Below are positions 8,872 through 17,241 of a DNA stretch of 64,000 bases, piece by piece. The notes under the pieces were generated by a model, which was given only the letters and a program-made list of their open reading frames with translations, made no database searches and was not told the origin of the DNA. The stretch comes from Alicyclobacillus pomorum DSM 14955 (lineage in GTDB: Bacteria; Bacillota; Bacilli; Alicyclobacillales; Alicyclobacillaceae). Position 1 is the stretch's first letter. Each line of letters starts with the position of its first letter. Location: the NCBI RefSeq assembly GCF_000472905.1, contig NZ_AXAR01000004.1:121169-185168 (forward strand), given 5' to 3'. The translations under genes and the position numbers were made by a program.

Positions 8872-8948
8872 TGGCGGAGCTGACGGGATTCGAACCCGCG
8901 TTCTCCTGCGTGACAGGCAGGCATGTTAGGCCTCTACACCACAGCTCC
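8872..8948 (-). tRNA. tRNA-Asp(GTC)
   Basis: Acceptor GGAGCTG/CAGCTCC, anticodon stem CCTGC/GCAGG with loop CTGTCAC (anticodon GTC), discriminator G and encoded CCA. Confidence 0.96.
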
Positions 8949-8957
8949 ATGTAACTT

Positions 8958-9033
8958 TGGTTGCGGGGGCAGGACTTGAACCTGCGACCTTCGGGTTATG
9001 AGCCCGACGAGCTGCCAACTGCTCCACCCCGCG
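8958..9033 (-). tRNA. initiator tRNA-fMet(CAT)
   Basis: Anticodon loop CTCATAA gives CAT. The first acceptor pair is a C-A mismatch (CGCGGGG/CCCCGCA) and the anticodon stem has three G-C pairs (TCGGG/CCCGA). Both are hallmarks of the bacterial initiator tRNA. CCA is encoded. Confidence 0.95.
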
Positions 9034-9054
9034 GTGGGTGCGCGCATTGCGCAA

Positions 9055-9129
9055 TGGTGGGCGGTGGCAGGATCGAACTGCCGACCCCTCGCGTGTGAAG
9101 CGAGTGCTCTCCCGCTGAGCTAACCGCCC
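9055..9129 (-). tRNA. tRNA-Val(CAC)
   Basis: Acceptor GGGCGGT/ACCGCCC, anticodon stem CTCGC/GCGAG with loop TTCACAC (anticodon CAC), encoded CCA. Confidence 0.93.
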
Positions 9130-9130
9130 A

Positions 9131-9205
9131 TGGTGACCCCAAGGGGATTCGAACCCCTGTTACCGCCGTGAAAGGGCGGTGTCTTAACCACTTGACCATG
9201 GGGCC
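9131..9205 (-). tRNA. tRNA-Glu(TTC)
   Basis: Acceptor GGCCCCA/TGGGGTC with one G-U pair, anticodon stem CCGCC/GGCGG with loop CTTTCAC (anticodon TTC), encoded CCA. Confidence 0.96.
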
Positions 9206-9235
9206 ATTGCGCCACCCGAAGGCGACGGAAACGTT

Positions 9236-9310
9236 TGGCTCCCCGAGTAGGATTCGAACCTACGACCCTCCGGTTAACAGCCGGATGCTCTACCGCTGAG
9301 CTATCGAGGA
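9236..9310 (-). tRNA. tRNA-Asn(GTT)
   Basis: Acceptor TCCTCGA/TCGGGGA with one U-G pair, anticodon stem TCCGG/CCGGA with loop CTGTTAA (anticodon GTT), discriminator G, encoded CCA. Confidence 0.96.
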
Positions 9311-9314
9311 ACGT

Positions 9315-9390
<76 letters not shown>

Positions 9391-9395
9391 ACACA

Positions 9396-9478
9396 TGGTG
9401 CCGAAGGCCGGACTCGAACCGGCACGGTTTCCCGCACGATTTTGAGTCGTGTGCGTCTGCCAATTCCGCCACTTCGGC
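9396..9478 (-). tRNA. tRNA-Leu(CAA)
   Basis: Class II tRNA with a long variable arm. Acceptor GCCGAAG/CTTCGGC, anticodon stem CACGA/TCGTG with loop CTCAAAA (anticodon CAA), encoded CCA. Confidence 0.96.
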
Positions 9479-9479
9479 A

Positions 9480-9556
9480 TGGCGTGCCCGGAGAGATTCG
9501 AACTCCCGACCTCTTGATTCGTAGTCAAGCACTCTATCCAGCTGAGCTACGGGCAC
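9480..9556 (-). tRNA. tRNA-Arg(ACG)
   Basis: Acceptor GTGCCCG/CGGGCAC, anticodon stem CTTGA/TCAAG with loop CTACGAA (anticodon ACG, presumably read as ICG), encoded CCA. First gene of the cluster. Confidence 0.96.
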
Positions 9557-9600
9557 TTGCTTTGGCTTGTTTTTTCCGTCGCCCCCGAGCGACAAGGACT

Positions 9601-9629
9601 ATTATACTGAGGCATGTGCCCTATTGCAA
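9601..9629 (-). promoter_or_regulatory. sigma-A promoter of the tRNA cluster
   Basis: TTGCAA (9624-9629), a 17-nt spacer and a perfect TATAAT (9601-9606) on the minus strand, about 45 nt upstream of tRNA-Arg(ACG). Confidence 0.75.
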
Positions 9630-9671
9630 CTGTTTTTTCACTTGAAAAATATTACATTTCAAAACACGACC

Positions 9672-9712
9672 CAACCTCCGGGAACCACTGGTCTTCACAG
9701 TCCGGGAGGTTG
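9672..9712 (-). terminator. hairpin after the 105-residue hypothetical gene
   Basis: CAACCTCC at 9672-9679 pairs with GGAGGTTG at 9705-9712. It follows the minus-strand gene ending at 9750; the T-run is weak. Confidence 0.45.
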
Positions 9713-9749
9713 CTCTGCGTAGCCATTGAATGGGGTTGCGGACCATTTC

Positions 9750-10067
9750 TTATCGGTCAAGCTCTCGTCCATCGACAGCGCACCATGTGCCGCCCAAGTA
9801 AAATCCCCCACACGATTCGATGTACGGGACAAAAGCAGCGTGCTCATGTTGAATGTAGTCCAGGACATCGTGTTCAATCGTATAGTCGTCTGACGTACGG
9901 AACGTTCCATAACCAAAGTCCTTGCGGTGGCCGTTAAAGATCAGATATCCATCGCGAGCGTCACCGTCGGCCTGCTCCGTCCCGCGAAAATCGCTGTCCA
10001 CAAACTCGACGAAACGAACGTGAACGAGGTCGGCTTGTACATCCGGGCTGTGGTGTGGCGTAGGCAT
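9750..10067 (-). CDS. hypothetical protein, 105 residues
   Basis: Not recognised. A small, acidic, soluble-looking protein with many Asp, His and Phe residues, no signal peptide or membrane segment, and a central VHVRFVEFVDSDFRGTEQAD strand-like stretch. The start at 10067 is chosen because AAGGGGGGATTGGA precedes it; an upstream ATG at 10094 has no ribosome binding site. It is followed by a hairpin and lies alone between the tRNA cluster promoter and another small gene. Confidence 0.6.
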   Translation of the reverse strand: MPTPHHSPDVQADLVHVRFVEFVDSDFRGTEQADGDARDGYLIFNGHRKDFGYGTFRTSDDYTIEHDVLDYIQHEHAAFVPYIESCGGFYLGGTWCAVDGRELDR

Positions 10068-10315
10068 TCCAATCCCCCCCTTGGCATTCTTCACCTATCT
10101 TGCACCAACCAGCGGCTCCACCATACCCGGATGTAAGCTTTGCCTTCCCTGAAAGCGTCGTAGCGAATGGAAGTCAACAGAATGCACCTCAGGATGTCAC
10201 CGCTGGGTGTCCAAAGATGTACAATGTGCACCATTGTCATCCATGATTTCCGGAAACAGATGGAATGAAGGGCACACAAGAGACTGAAGATACGTGTGAG
10301 GGAGGAAAACAACAT

Positions 10316-10465
10316 ATGGGAGACAGCAAAACGTTCAGCTATCCAAAGACAAACTCAGCACACTCCAGTTCCCAAGCCGGGCACAGTTCACGCGTGACGA
10401 ATCGTAAACCAGCTCCGCACCAGACACAAAACCTGCAGCAGGAAGATGTGCAGAATCGGGGATAA
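10316..10465 (+). CDS. small hypothetical protein, 49 residues
   Basis: Starts MGDSKTFSYP after GAGGGAGGAAAACAACAT, a strong ribosome binding site with 10-nt spacing. It is rich in Ser, Gln, Asn and His with almost no hydrophobic residues, so it is probably disordered, like many small spore-associated Bacilli proteins; that is only a guess. No similarity recognised. The 230 bases that follow (10466-10696) show no supported gene. Confidence 0.5.
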   Translation: MGDSKTFSYPKTNSAHSSSQAGHSSRVTNRKPAPHQTQNLQQEDVQNRG

Positions 10466-10696
10466 CAACCGTCCATCCGAGTGCGAATGGCCAAGTGACT
10501 CGCGTTCATCCAGTCAAACCCGAGTGTGACGCTGCACTGAGACATGAAAAGATAGAACGCAGAATCGGGCTCGCTCTGCCCTTTCTGCGTTCTGTCCACC
10601 CTTGGTGTTACAGTTTCCGGAGGAGACAGAAAAGTGGCACTTCATGGTGGCGTCTAGGCGAAAAGAAGCAAAGCTCACGCACTTGCCCGTCTGATA

Positions 10697-11158
10697 CTAG
10701 AAGTCCTTCTCACTCAGTTCAATAATTTTCCGGAACACGCGCATAAACTGTTCCATTTCATGCGGAGGGACTTTGTCGACGATGTTCACGAGCCTATCTG
10801 TCACGTGCTGCCGAATCTCTTCTAATTTAGCGACGCCAAGATCTGTTAAGTTGATAATCACCACGCGCCGGTCGTCTTGAGAACGATTCCGTGCAACCAG
10901 TCCAAGTGTCTCCAACTCATCGCAGATTTGTGTGACCGCGCCCGGGCTGAGTCCGCACGCCTTGCTTATGTCAGAGGCCTTCGCAGTGCCCCGCTTGTCT
11001 AAATACCTCAATATAAACATCTGGGTAGCGGTCAGTCCGTAACCCTTTTCGACGGGTCGGACGTACATGAGGTGTTTTAGCCGGGAGATTTGTTCCTCTA
11101 ACTCCCTCGCCATCCGCTGTGTATTCGTCAAGTCGTTCAACCCCATTACTGTAAACAT
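10697..11158 (-). CDS. MarR family transcriptional regulator
   Basis: About 153 residues, a winged-helix DNA-binding dimer. The MarR core reads LTATQMFILRYLDKRG, recognition helix region LSPGAVTQICDELETLGLVARN and the wing with the DDRR motif (SQDDRRVVIINLTDLG). The C-terminal helix forms the dimer. The ATG at 11158 is preferred because AGGTAGA precedes it at reasonable spacing; ATGs at 11161 and 11146 are alternatives. No divergent target gene is obvious; it is convergent with nothing and shares a terminator region with hsp20 upstream. Ligand unknown. Confidence 0.88.
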   Translation of the reverse strand: MFTVMGLNDLTNTQRMARELEEQISRLKHLMYVRPVEKGYGLTATQMFILRYLDKRGTAKASDISKACGLSPGAVTQICDELETLGLVARNRSQDDRRVVIINLTDLGVAKLEEIRQHVTDRLVNIVDKVPPHEMEQFMRVFRKIIELSEKDF

Positions 11159-11264
11159 CATTCTACCTGTGAAAGCGTTCACCTACAGTTTGCACTATTG
11201 CAGTGTCCCCGTAAAGATTTCACCTGCTCTAAGTGAGTGGCTGGCACAAGCGCTGCACATGAGG

Positions 11265-11299
11265 AGAAGCCGATCCACTCAAAAAGTAGATCGGCTTCT
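11265..11299 (-). terminator. terminator of hsp20
   Basis: Perfect 11-bp stem AGAAGCCGATC/GATCGGCTTCT between the hsp20 stop (11350) and the marR start. Confidence 0.75.
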
Positions 11300-11349
11300 A
11301 TCAACGCTTGACCCAGACGATCCGATTCTCAGAAGTCACCTGGTCGGTG

Positions 11350-11784
11350 TTAGTGAAAGTCAACGTCAATGTGACGACCGACTTGCTGCTGTAACTTCGG
11401 GAGGCAAACCTCTAAAATTCCGTTCTTGTACGACGCTTTCGCTTTTGAGTCGTCAACACTCGTGGGCAGCGGGATGGTTCTCGAGAAATGCCCGTGATAT
11501 CGTTCTGTTCGGTGGAAGTGCTCGTCCTTTTGTTCTCCCACACGCTCGATAGTACCACTTAAGTGCAAGTGGTTGTCATGTACTGTGATATGGACGTCCT
11601 CTTTTTTCTCGAGCCCCGGAATTTCTGCCGACACAATCACTTCCGTTGGTGTTTCTCTTACATCGACCCGAACGCGAGGCATCGCCGCGAAATGTGCGCC
11701 GAGCCAATCGTCGTCTAATAAACGTGGGAATGAACCAAAGTCGCGACGCAACATGCCGAATGGATCATATGGTACGAGAGCCAT
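11350..11784 (-). CDS. small heat shock protein, Hsp20/alpha-crystallin family
   Basis: 144 residues. ATP-independent holdase chaperone. The alpha-crystallin domain spans about 42-135, with RVDVRETPTEVIVSAEIPG as its first strands and the diagnostic A-x-x-x-n-GIL-x-V signature as ASYKNGILEVCLPK. The start at 11784 (MALVPYDPFGML) follows GGAGGTGCGTTTC; the N-terminus resembles Bacilli Hsp20 proteins. Monocistronic with its own terminator. Confidence 0.93.
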   Translation of the reverse strand: MALVPYDPFGMLRRDFGSFPRLLDDDWLGAHFAAMPRVRVDVRETPTEVIVSAEIPGLEKKEDVHITVHDNHLHLSGTIERVGEQKDEHFHRTERYHGHFSRTIPLPTSVDDSKAKASYKNGILEVCLPKLQQQVGRHIDVDFH

Positions 11785-11961
11785 GAAACGCACCTCCAAA
11801 CCTAAGATGCGCGTATGTTTCCACCGTACACTACGCTTCATGCGTCATACCTATGCGAGGTGGCGCTTGAAGACACTCCGACCCATGTTTCATTCAGTAC
11901 CCACATCATTCAGCACACGATATGTATCTGAATCAACGCCAGCGACGTTGTTTCCTCCAGT

Positions 11962-12048
11962 TCACTTGTGCAAGAGATTCTTGGCTGCCCAAGCCACCCA
12001 AACAAAAGAAATGACTGCCGCCAGTACAATCAGAAGCATAAGGAACAT
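11962..12048 (-). CDS. 28-residue single-pass membrane peptide
   Basis: ATG at 12048 follows AAAGGTGG with 8-nt spacing. The peptide (MFLMLLIVLAAV... ending AAKNLLHK) is one hydrophobic helix of about 22 residues with a positively charged C-terminal tail, so it should insert in the membrane. No family recognised; similar tiny membrane peptides in Bacilli are stress or sporulation related. Supported by the ribosome binding site and composition only. Confidence 0.55.
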   Translation of the reverse strand: MFLMLLIVLAAVISFVWVAWAAKNLLHK

Positions 12049-12202
12049 GATGTCAGCCACCTTTCAACAATGCTGTAACCTATTTTACCTCGTTCTCTCG
12101 ACCTGTAGGTGCTGACCATGTGTCAATTTTGAAACAACGTATCGTAAATTGTCGATGTGGACGATCCTCGGTTCCTTCTGAATAAAATAAAAAAATTCAC
12201 AG

Positions 12203-12232
12203 TCGACAAATTGGGCGGAATTTTCTTATAAT
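12203..12232 (+). promoter_or_regulatory. sigma-A promoter of the acetone carboxylase activator
   Basis: TCGACA (12203-12208), an 18-nt spacer and a perfect TATAAT (12227-12232), about 50 nt before the activator start. Confidence 0.65.
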
Positions 12233-12280
12233 GAGTAGCGGGACAATGATGAATCAATTGTTCAAGGTGAGTGATGGTCA

Positions 12281-14329
12281 ATGGCAGCCGCTCGTATGCT
12301 TGACTTATCACCCGGCAGTCTCGATGCACAACATCAAACAACGATGAAGAATTGGAGTCATTTCGTCACCAATCTACAGTCCAACCAATCCAGCCACCAA
12401 AACAATTCATCCATCCGCGACTTCATCCGAGACTCGTGGCTTCGCTGTGTCCAAAGCGGCACAAATCCCATGCAAAAACAAACAAATGTCTCACTGCGTG
12501 ACGACGAAATTCGGAAGATCATCGACCGTTCACAGCTGTATGAATCAGCATTACCATGCCTGACGCGGTTGTCGAATCAGGCGAAAGGAACCGGTCACCT
12601 GATTACGTTGTGCGACAGCCAGGGCAGAATTCTGTTTCTGGATGGAGATCACGACGTATTCCATCGGGCAGAGCAAATGAACTTCGTCGTCGGTGCCGAT
12701 TGGAGCGAAGAAGCCATTGGCACAAACGCCATTGGAACCGCCCTCGTTGAGAAGCAACCTATTCAAGTGTTTGCTGCAGAACACTTTTGCGAAGGTGTGC
12801 ATGACTGGGTGTGCTCTGCTGCCCCCATCCGTGACCCTGCTACAAACGAGGTCCTCGGTGTTGTCGACGCGACGGGTCTTTGGAGCCATGCTCAATCCCA
12901 CACGCTCAGTATGATGACGGTGGCAGCCGACATGATTCAGAGCATACTCATGCAACAAACGACGCAATCTCAGCACTACCTGTTGGAAGAGTATGTCACT
13001 GCGACGCGTCGGTACCCTGGTGATGGAATCATATTGCTGGACAGAGCATTTCAGATCATCGAAGCCAATCACGTGGCCATCGAAACCGTGAGAACCTTGA
13101 CCGGCAAGCAACTTCGCGACGTGTGGAACCATCGTGAATTTCACAATCAATTGTTGCACCATCGACCTCGTGGGAACCATGAGTGTTACGAGATTGTCAT
13201 CGAAAGCCTTGACCTGTCGGCGACAGTTCGAGAAATTTACTCCGCAAACCGACGAAGCGGGTTTATCCTCATCATCAAACCGCTCGTCCAACACAGCCTC
13301 CAACGCTACGAGACAGTGAAGGGCAGTTGGACAAACATCGTTGGACAATCTCCTCAAATTCGATGTGCCATCGCCAAGTGCGATGTGGCGGCGCAAACGA
13401 ATGTGCCCATCCTCTTGCAGGGTGAAAGCGGGACAGGAAAAGAGGTTTTTGCCCGCGCCATTCACGATGCAAGCCCACGCCGAAATCAACCTTTTGTTGC
13501 CATCAACTGCGGTGCCATTCCCCGTGATCTGTTGGCAAGCGAACTGTTCGGATATGAATCCGGCACTTTCACGGGCGCCGCAAAGAATGGAAAGAAGGGA
13601 AAATTTGAAGAAGCGCAAGGCGGTACGATTTTCCTTGATGAAATTGGTGAAATGCCCATCGATTTTCAGGTGTATTTGCTCCGGGTTTTACAGGAGCGCG
13701 AGATTGTCCGACTGGGGTCTGCAAAGTCGGTTCCGATTGACGTCCGAGTGATTGCAGCCACCAACAGAAACTTGGATGAAGATGTCCAAAACGGGAAGTT
13801 TCGCTCAGACCTGTATTACCGCTTAAACGTGGTGTGCATCCACCTCCCACCGCTCAGGCAACGTCGTGAAGACATTCCGTTGTTGATACAACATGTGTTG
13901 CGTCAACTGTCAGATCGTCATCAACTGGCCTATCCCAACGTAGATCCGGATGTCCATCAATTTTTGGTAGACGAATACGATTGGCCAGGAAATGTTCGAG
14001 AACTTCAAAACATGATGGAACATGCGTTGCTGTTCGGCCATGGTCGTATCTCGTGGGAAGCGCTTCCACCCTATGTTCAGCCGCTAGACAAGGTCCAAAC
14101 CGAAGTGCCACTCAACGTAACAACGTCTGGACCGCATCGACGACGAAAGAGAAACCTGAAAGAAGCGAACCCCGCAAGGAACACTCGAAGATACTGTACA
14201 CAAGAGCGAGATGAACTACTCAAATGGCTCGAGATGACAAACGGAAATATTTCTGAAGTAGGGCGCCAGTTGGGTATCGCACGAACGACCGTCTACCGGC
14301 GGATGAACAAGTACGGGCTGCTGAATTAA
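12281..14329 (+). CDS. acxR: sigma-54-dependent activator (AcoR/AcxR-like) of acetone carboxylase
   Basis: 682 residues, enhancer-binding protein that remodels sigma-54 RNA polymerase. The order is an N-terminal sensory GAF-type domain (about 80-220, with [15 protein letters not shown] as in AcoR), a second less conserved sensory segment, the AAA+ domain (about 355-585; Walker A GESGTGKE near 380, Walker [14 protein letters not shown]) and a Fis-type HTH at the end ([19 protein letters not shown]). The sigma-54 contact loop reads GTFTGA, not the usual GAFTGA. ATG follows AAGGTGAG with 9-nt spacing. It is convergent with acxABC, whose upstream region holds a -24/-12 promoter and paired palindromes, so it is the likely activator responding to acetone or a related ketone or alcohol. 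Confidence 0.88.
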   Translation: MAAARMLDLSPGSLDAQHQTTMKNWSHFVTNLQSNQSSHQNNSSIRDFIRDSWLRCVQSGTNPMQKQTNVSLRDDEIRKIIDRSQLYESALPCLTRLSNQAKGTGHLITLCDSQGRILFLDGDHDVFHRAEQMNFVVGADWSEEAIGTNAIGTALVEKQPIQVFAAEHFCEGVHDWVCSAAPIRDPATNEVLGVVDATGLWSHAQSHTLSMMTVAADMIQSILMQQTTQSQHYLLEEYVTATRRYPGDGIILLDRAFQIIEANHVAIETVRTLTGKQLRDVWNHREFHNQLLHHRPRGNHECYEIVIESLDLSATVREIYSANRRSGFILIIKPLVQHSLQRYETVKGSWTNIVGQSPQIRCAIAKCDVAAQTNVPILLQGESGTGKEVFARAIHDASPRRNQPFVAINCGAIPRDLLASELFGYESGTFTGAAKNGKKGKFEEAQGGTIFLDEIGEMPIDFQVYLLRVLQEREIVRLGSAKSVPIDVRVIAATNRNLDEDVQNGKFRSDLYYRLNVVCIHLPPLRQRREDIPLLIQHVLRQLSDRHQLAYPNVDPDVHQFLVDEYDWPGNVRELQNMMEHALLFGHGRISWEALPPYVQPLDKVQTEVPLNVTTSGPHRRRKRNLKEANPARNTRRYCTQERDELLKWLEMTNGNISEVGRQLGIARTTVYRRMNKYGLLN

Positions 14330-14337
14330 CCTCCATC

Positions 14338-14376
14338 AAAGAAAACCGGAGTGGGTTTACCACTCCGGTTTTCTTT
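14338..14376. terminator. bidirectional terminator between acxR and acxC
   Basis: Perfect 17-bp stem from AAAGAAAACCGGAGTGG, loop GTTTA, with T-rich flanks in both directions. It sits between the two convergent stop codons. Confidence 0.9.
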
Positions 14377-14398
14377 GTCATGGCTGCATCGTTGAAGC

Positions 14399-14896
14399 TC
14401 AGTAGCTCGGAACAGGCCTTTGGAGCCATTCTTCATAAAACGCGTCGATATCGGGTTCGAAGTCGTGGATTACCGGGTACCACGGTGTCACGTTTTCTAC
14501 TTCCAACTGCGTGGCACACTGCGGGCAATAGTATTCTCGAATGACTTGCCACTGCGGATCCGGTGCCAGGTACTTCGGATAAATCTCTGCCATTTTCTCC
14601 TCTGTGTCACGCACGTAGATTAATGCGTGCAACTTCCAGTTCTCATGGCTTTCACAAAATTCGTGACCACAATCGCACTTGATGACCCGACGCCCGTCTC
14701 GTTTCAACACGATATAAAGGTGCAATCCGTAGGGCAACAAAATCTTGTCATCCCACGGTACCCTGTCCTGCAGGATACTCACATAGGTATCAAAGCGCCC
14801 TGGATCTTTGAACGATGACAGCATTTCCTTCAGCTTAAAAAAGTCTATCGTTCCATCAATCAACTCTTCGATGGTCGCGCGATCATAATTTGGCAT
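14399..14896 (-). CDS. acxC: acetone carboxylase gamma subunit
   Basis: 165 residues, close to the family's usual length of about 165-170. Small metal-binding subunit of the (alpha beta gamma)2 enzyme that converts acetone, bicarbonate and ATP to acetoacetate. It has a Cys/His-rich centre (CDCGHEFCESHENW) and a second CPQC pair near residue 123, which fits a zinc-ribbon-like fold. ATG at 14896 follows GAGGTG; a GTG three codons upstream overlaps the acxB stop. Last gene of the operon. Confidence 0.88.
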   Translation of the reverse strand: MPNYDRATIEELIDGTIDFFKLKEMLSSFKDPGRFDTYVSILQDRVPWDDKILLPYGLHLYIVLKRDGRRVIKCDCGHEFCESHENWKLHALIYVRDTEEKMAEIYPKYLAPDPQWQVIREYYCPQCATQLEVENVTPWYPVIHDFEPDIDAFYEEWLQRPVPSY

Positions 14897-14901
14897 TTCA
14901 A

Positions 14902-17214
14902 TCACCTCGCATGGGATTTCTTATGTCCAGACCCGAATGTCGGCATTTCCAATTCGTCTTCGGAGAGATTCCACGTCTCTGGCAGGTTCCAAAACGCTCG
15001 GAACTCCGTCAGAAACTTCTCCGTGATTTCAAAACTGGTCGCATACATGTGGCGGACAGGCAGAGAGGCTTCCTTCCGTTCAATCCGACCACGTTCTTCG
15101 GCCATCCATTCACGGGTCGGACGCCCGCGTTGCAAGCGTTCCTTCCGAATGGCTTGACGAGCTTGTTCAGTTTTCTCCGGATCCACGTGGTACTTCCCGC
15201 GATTATCTACCGTAAACACCGCGCCGTACACTTTTTCCGCGTACTCCGGAAGCACGTACCCACCGTTGAGGTCTTTCTCAATGTCCTCCGGGCGGCGTTC
15301 CAGCGGATCGCCAAAGCCAGGGCCACCGCGCAGGTAGTTCAGGTAGAGATCGTAATCTTCAAAAATCGCTTCCGTTGTGATGGTTTGCTTATCCCGTTTC
15401 ACGACCTTGGCCTCGAGACACTGCTCGTATTTGTGTTCTGCCGGATTCGGGTCTCCCCCTCGAGGGAACGGAAGTTGTTTCTCAAAGCGTTCCTTCAGGT
15501 CGGTACCGTGTGCTTCGAACCGATACCCTGAAGCGGCCGGATAACCGCCCATCAAACCACAGTCGCTCGTGATGTACCCATTGCCCATGAAGAACATCGT
15601 CCAGTCCCGCGAACCCCAGACCATGCGCAGCGTCTCGTAACCACAGCCACCGCGATACTTCCCATATCCACCTGTGTTGGGCTTAATGGACCGACCGAGG
15701 TACACGAGTGGTTCAGCCAATTCCCAAATCTCCATGTCCCCCATGTCGCCTTCGGGATTCCAGATGGCTGCGGCGTGATCCAGTCCATCCTTGACTGCCC
15801 CTGCACCCGTGCCTTCGGCCGCCGCTTCAAAGCTGTTAATGGCATGGATGTCGTTGTACTGGTTGTATCCCCCGCCTTGCATCCAGTTGCTGGTGTTCGC
15901 ATTGCCAGCATTCACTTCTTCGAGGTATCCACGAGAGAAGTAAGCTCGACTCAGTCCCCGCCACAGAGGGCTCCAGGCCGACACCAGGAAGTGCCATGCG
16001 TAACTATGGGCCGTACGGATATCGTCTGGATTCATCCATGCACCATACGGGAGCTGGAACTTGGTCGCGAAGTAGGCACCATCGTTGATGCGGTCGTTCG
16101 GGATCAAAGTCTGTGTCATCATGACCCAGATACCACTCGTAAACGACACGGTCGTCGCATTGTAACTGTGCCATCCCCACCGACTTGATCCATCAAAATT
16201 GAGCTCCATTTGTCCGTTGCGATGGATGGTTATCTCGGACGGCGCATGCATGATGGTATCGACTTTGGCATAGGGTGGGACTTCAACATCGGAATGCCGA
16301 TACGGAACGTCGACAAAGCCGACCTGACGATACTTTCCTGGAATTGTAACGGCTTTGATGCGGTTGATGAGCCCACGCCGACCTTCTTCAATGACCTCGC
16401 GAATGAACTGCTTATAAGCGTCAACACCCTCTTCGGCAATGAGGCTCAGGACCAGGTCACGAATCATGTGGCATCCAGCAATCCGCGTCCGTTCATCCAG
16501 CAGCCAATACTTCGTTGTGCGGACGGAGCGCTGACTTTCAATCACCCAGTCTTGAAGTAAGGTATCGTTGCGGCCGATTTTCCGGCATGCGACCTGATAC
16601 CCGTCGTCGTATCGCGTTACAGGACCCACCGTCATGCTGCCGGGACCGGTTGCACCGGTATCAATGACGTGCGTGACCCCGCCGACCCAACCGACGACTT
16701 CTCCTGCCCAGAAAATTGGGACAATGGTATGCACGTCGCAGGGGTGCACGTTGCCAATCTGGCAATCGTTATTGCAGAAGATATCGCCCGGTTCAATACC
16801 AGGATTCACTTCGTAATCATGGTTTACCATGTACTTGATGGCTGCGCCCATGGTTCCGACGTGGATGATGATCCCTGTCGACGTCACGACGGAGTCCCCT
16901 TCGGGCGTGTACAACGTAAAACACAATTCGCCTTCCTGTTCGACGATGGGAGACGCAGCGACCCGCTTGGCCGTCTCACGCGCGTGCACGAGTCCACCGC
17001 GCAGTTTGGCGAACATTTTCTCAAATCGAATGGGGTCTTGTTCCTTCAATACAAGTTCCTTCAGTCCAGCATAATGCCCAGTTTCCTGGGTGATTTGATC
17101 GATTTCCGCACGCATTTCCTTGAGCGTTTTTCCATTCCAACCAATCGCCCGTCGATACTGCTGGGTAAGTAACTCTTCCTGCTTGTTACTCAAGTCCCCT
17201 TGCCGAATCGCCAC
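14902..17214 (-). CDS. acxB: acetone carboxylase alpha subunit (HyuB family)
   Basis: 770 residues, the hydantoinase B/oxoprolinase-type subunit; the family alpha subunit is about 770-780 residues. It binds the metal centre and catalyses carboxylation of the activated ketone. Visible landmarks are ETAKRVAASPIVEQEGELCF near residue 80, FCNNDCQIGNVHPCDV (about 146-161) and a Gly-rich C-terminal half. The start is GTG after AAAGGAGGAATTTCC, 27 nt after acxA. The trio order beta-alpha-gamma with an AcoR-like activator is the classic acetone carboxylase arrangement and argues against a plain hydantoinase or 5-oxoprolinase. Confidence 0.9.
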   Translation of the reverse strand: MAIRQGDLSNKQEELLTQQYRRAIGWNGKTLKEMRAEIDQITQETGHYAGLKELVLKEQDPIRFEKMFAKLRGGLVHARETAKRVAASPIVEQEGELCFTLYTPEGDSVVTSTGIIIHVGTMGAAIKYMVNHDYEVNPGIEPGDIFCNNDCQIGNVHPCDVHTIVPIFWAGEVVGWVGGVTHVIDTGATGPGSMTVGPVTRYDDGYQVACRKIGRNDTLLQDWVIESQRSVRTTKYWLLDERTRIAGCHMIRDLVLSLIAEEGVDAYKQFIREVIEEGRRGLINRIKAVTIPGKYRQVGFVDVPYRHSDVEVPPYAKVDTIMHAPSEITIHRNGQMELNFDGSSRWGWHSYNATTVSFTSGIWVMMTQTLIPNDRINDGAYFATKFQLPYGAWMNPDDIRTAHSYAWHFLVSAWSPLWRGLSRAYFSRGYLEEVNAGNANTSNWMQGGGYNQYNDIHAINSFEAAAEGTGAGAVKDGLDHAAAIWNPEGDMGDMEIWELAEPLVYLGRSIKPNTGGYGKYRGGCGYETLRMVWGSRDWTMFFMGNGYITSDCGLMGGYPAASGYRFEAHGTDLKERFEKQLPFPRGGDPNPAEHKYEQCLEAKVVKRDKQTITTEAIFEDYDLYLNYLRGGPGFGDPLERRPEDIEKDLNGGYVLPEYAEKVYGAVFTVDNRGKYHVDPEKTEQARQAIRKERLQRGRPTREWMAEERGRIERKEASLPVRHMYATSFEITEKFLTEFRAFWNLPETWNLSEDELEMPTFGSGHKKSHAR

Positions 17215-17241
17215 GGAAATTCCTCCTTTGATTTTGAAAAA

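Noticed and set aside
11243-11258. TGGCACAAGCGCTGCA on the plus strand, a sigma-54-like element
   Set aside because: It points into the hsp20 terminator seven bases away and has no gene downstream on that strand, so it is probably chance.
11573-12115. 180-codon plus-strand frame across hsp20
   Set aside because: It is antisense to the Hsp20 domain and to the small membrane peptide; its composition is not protein-like.
12551-13618. Long minus-strand open frame opposite the acx activator
   Set aside because: It is antisense to a clearly conserved AAA+ protein, has no start signal and no protein-like domains.
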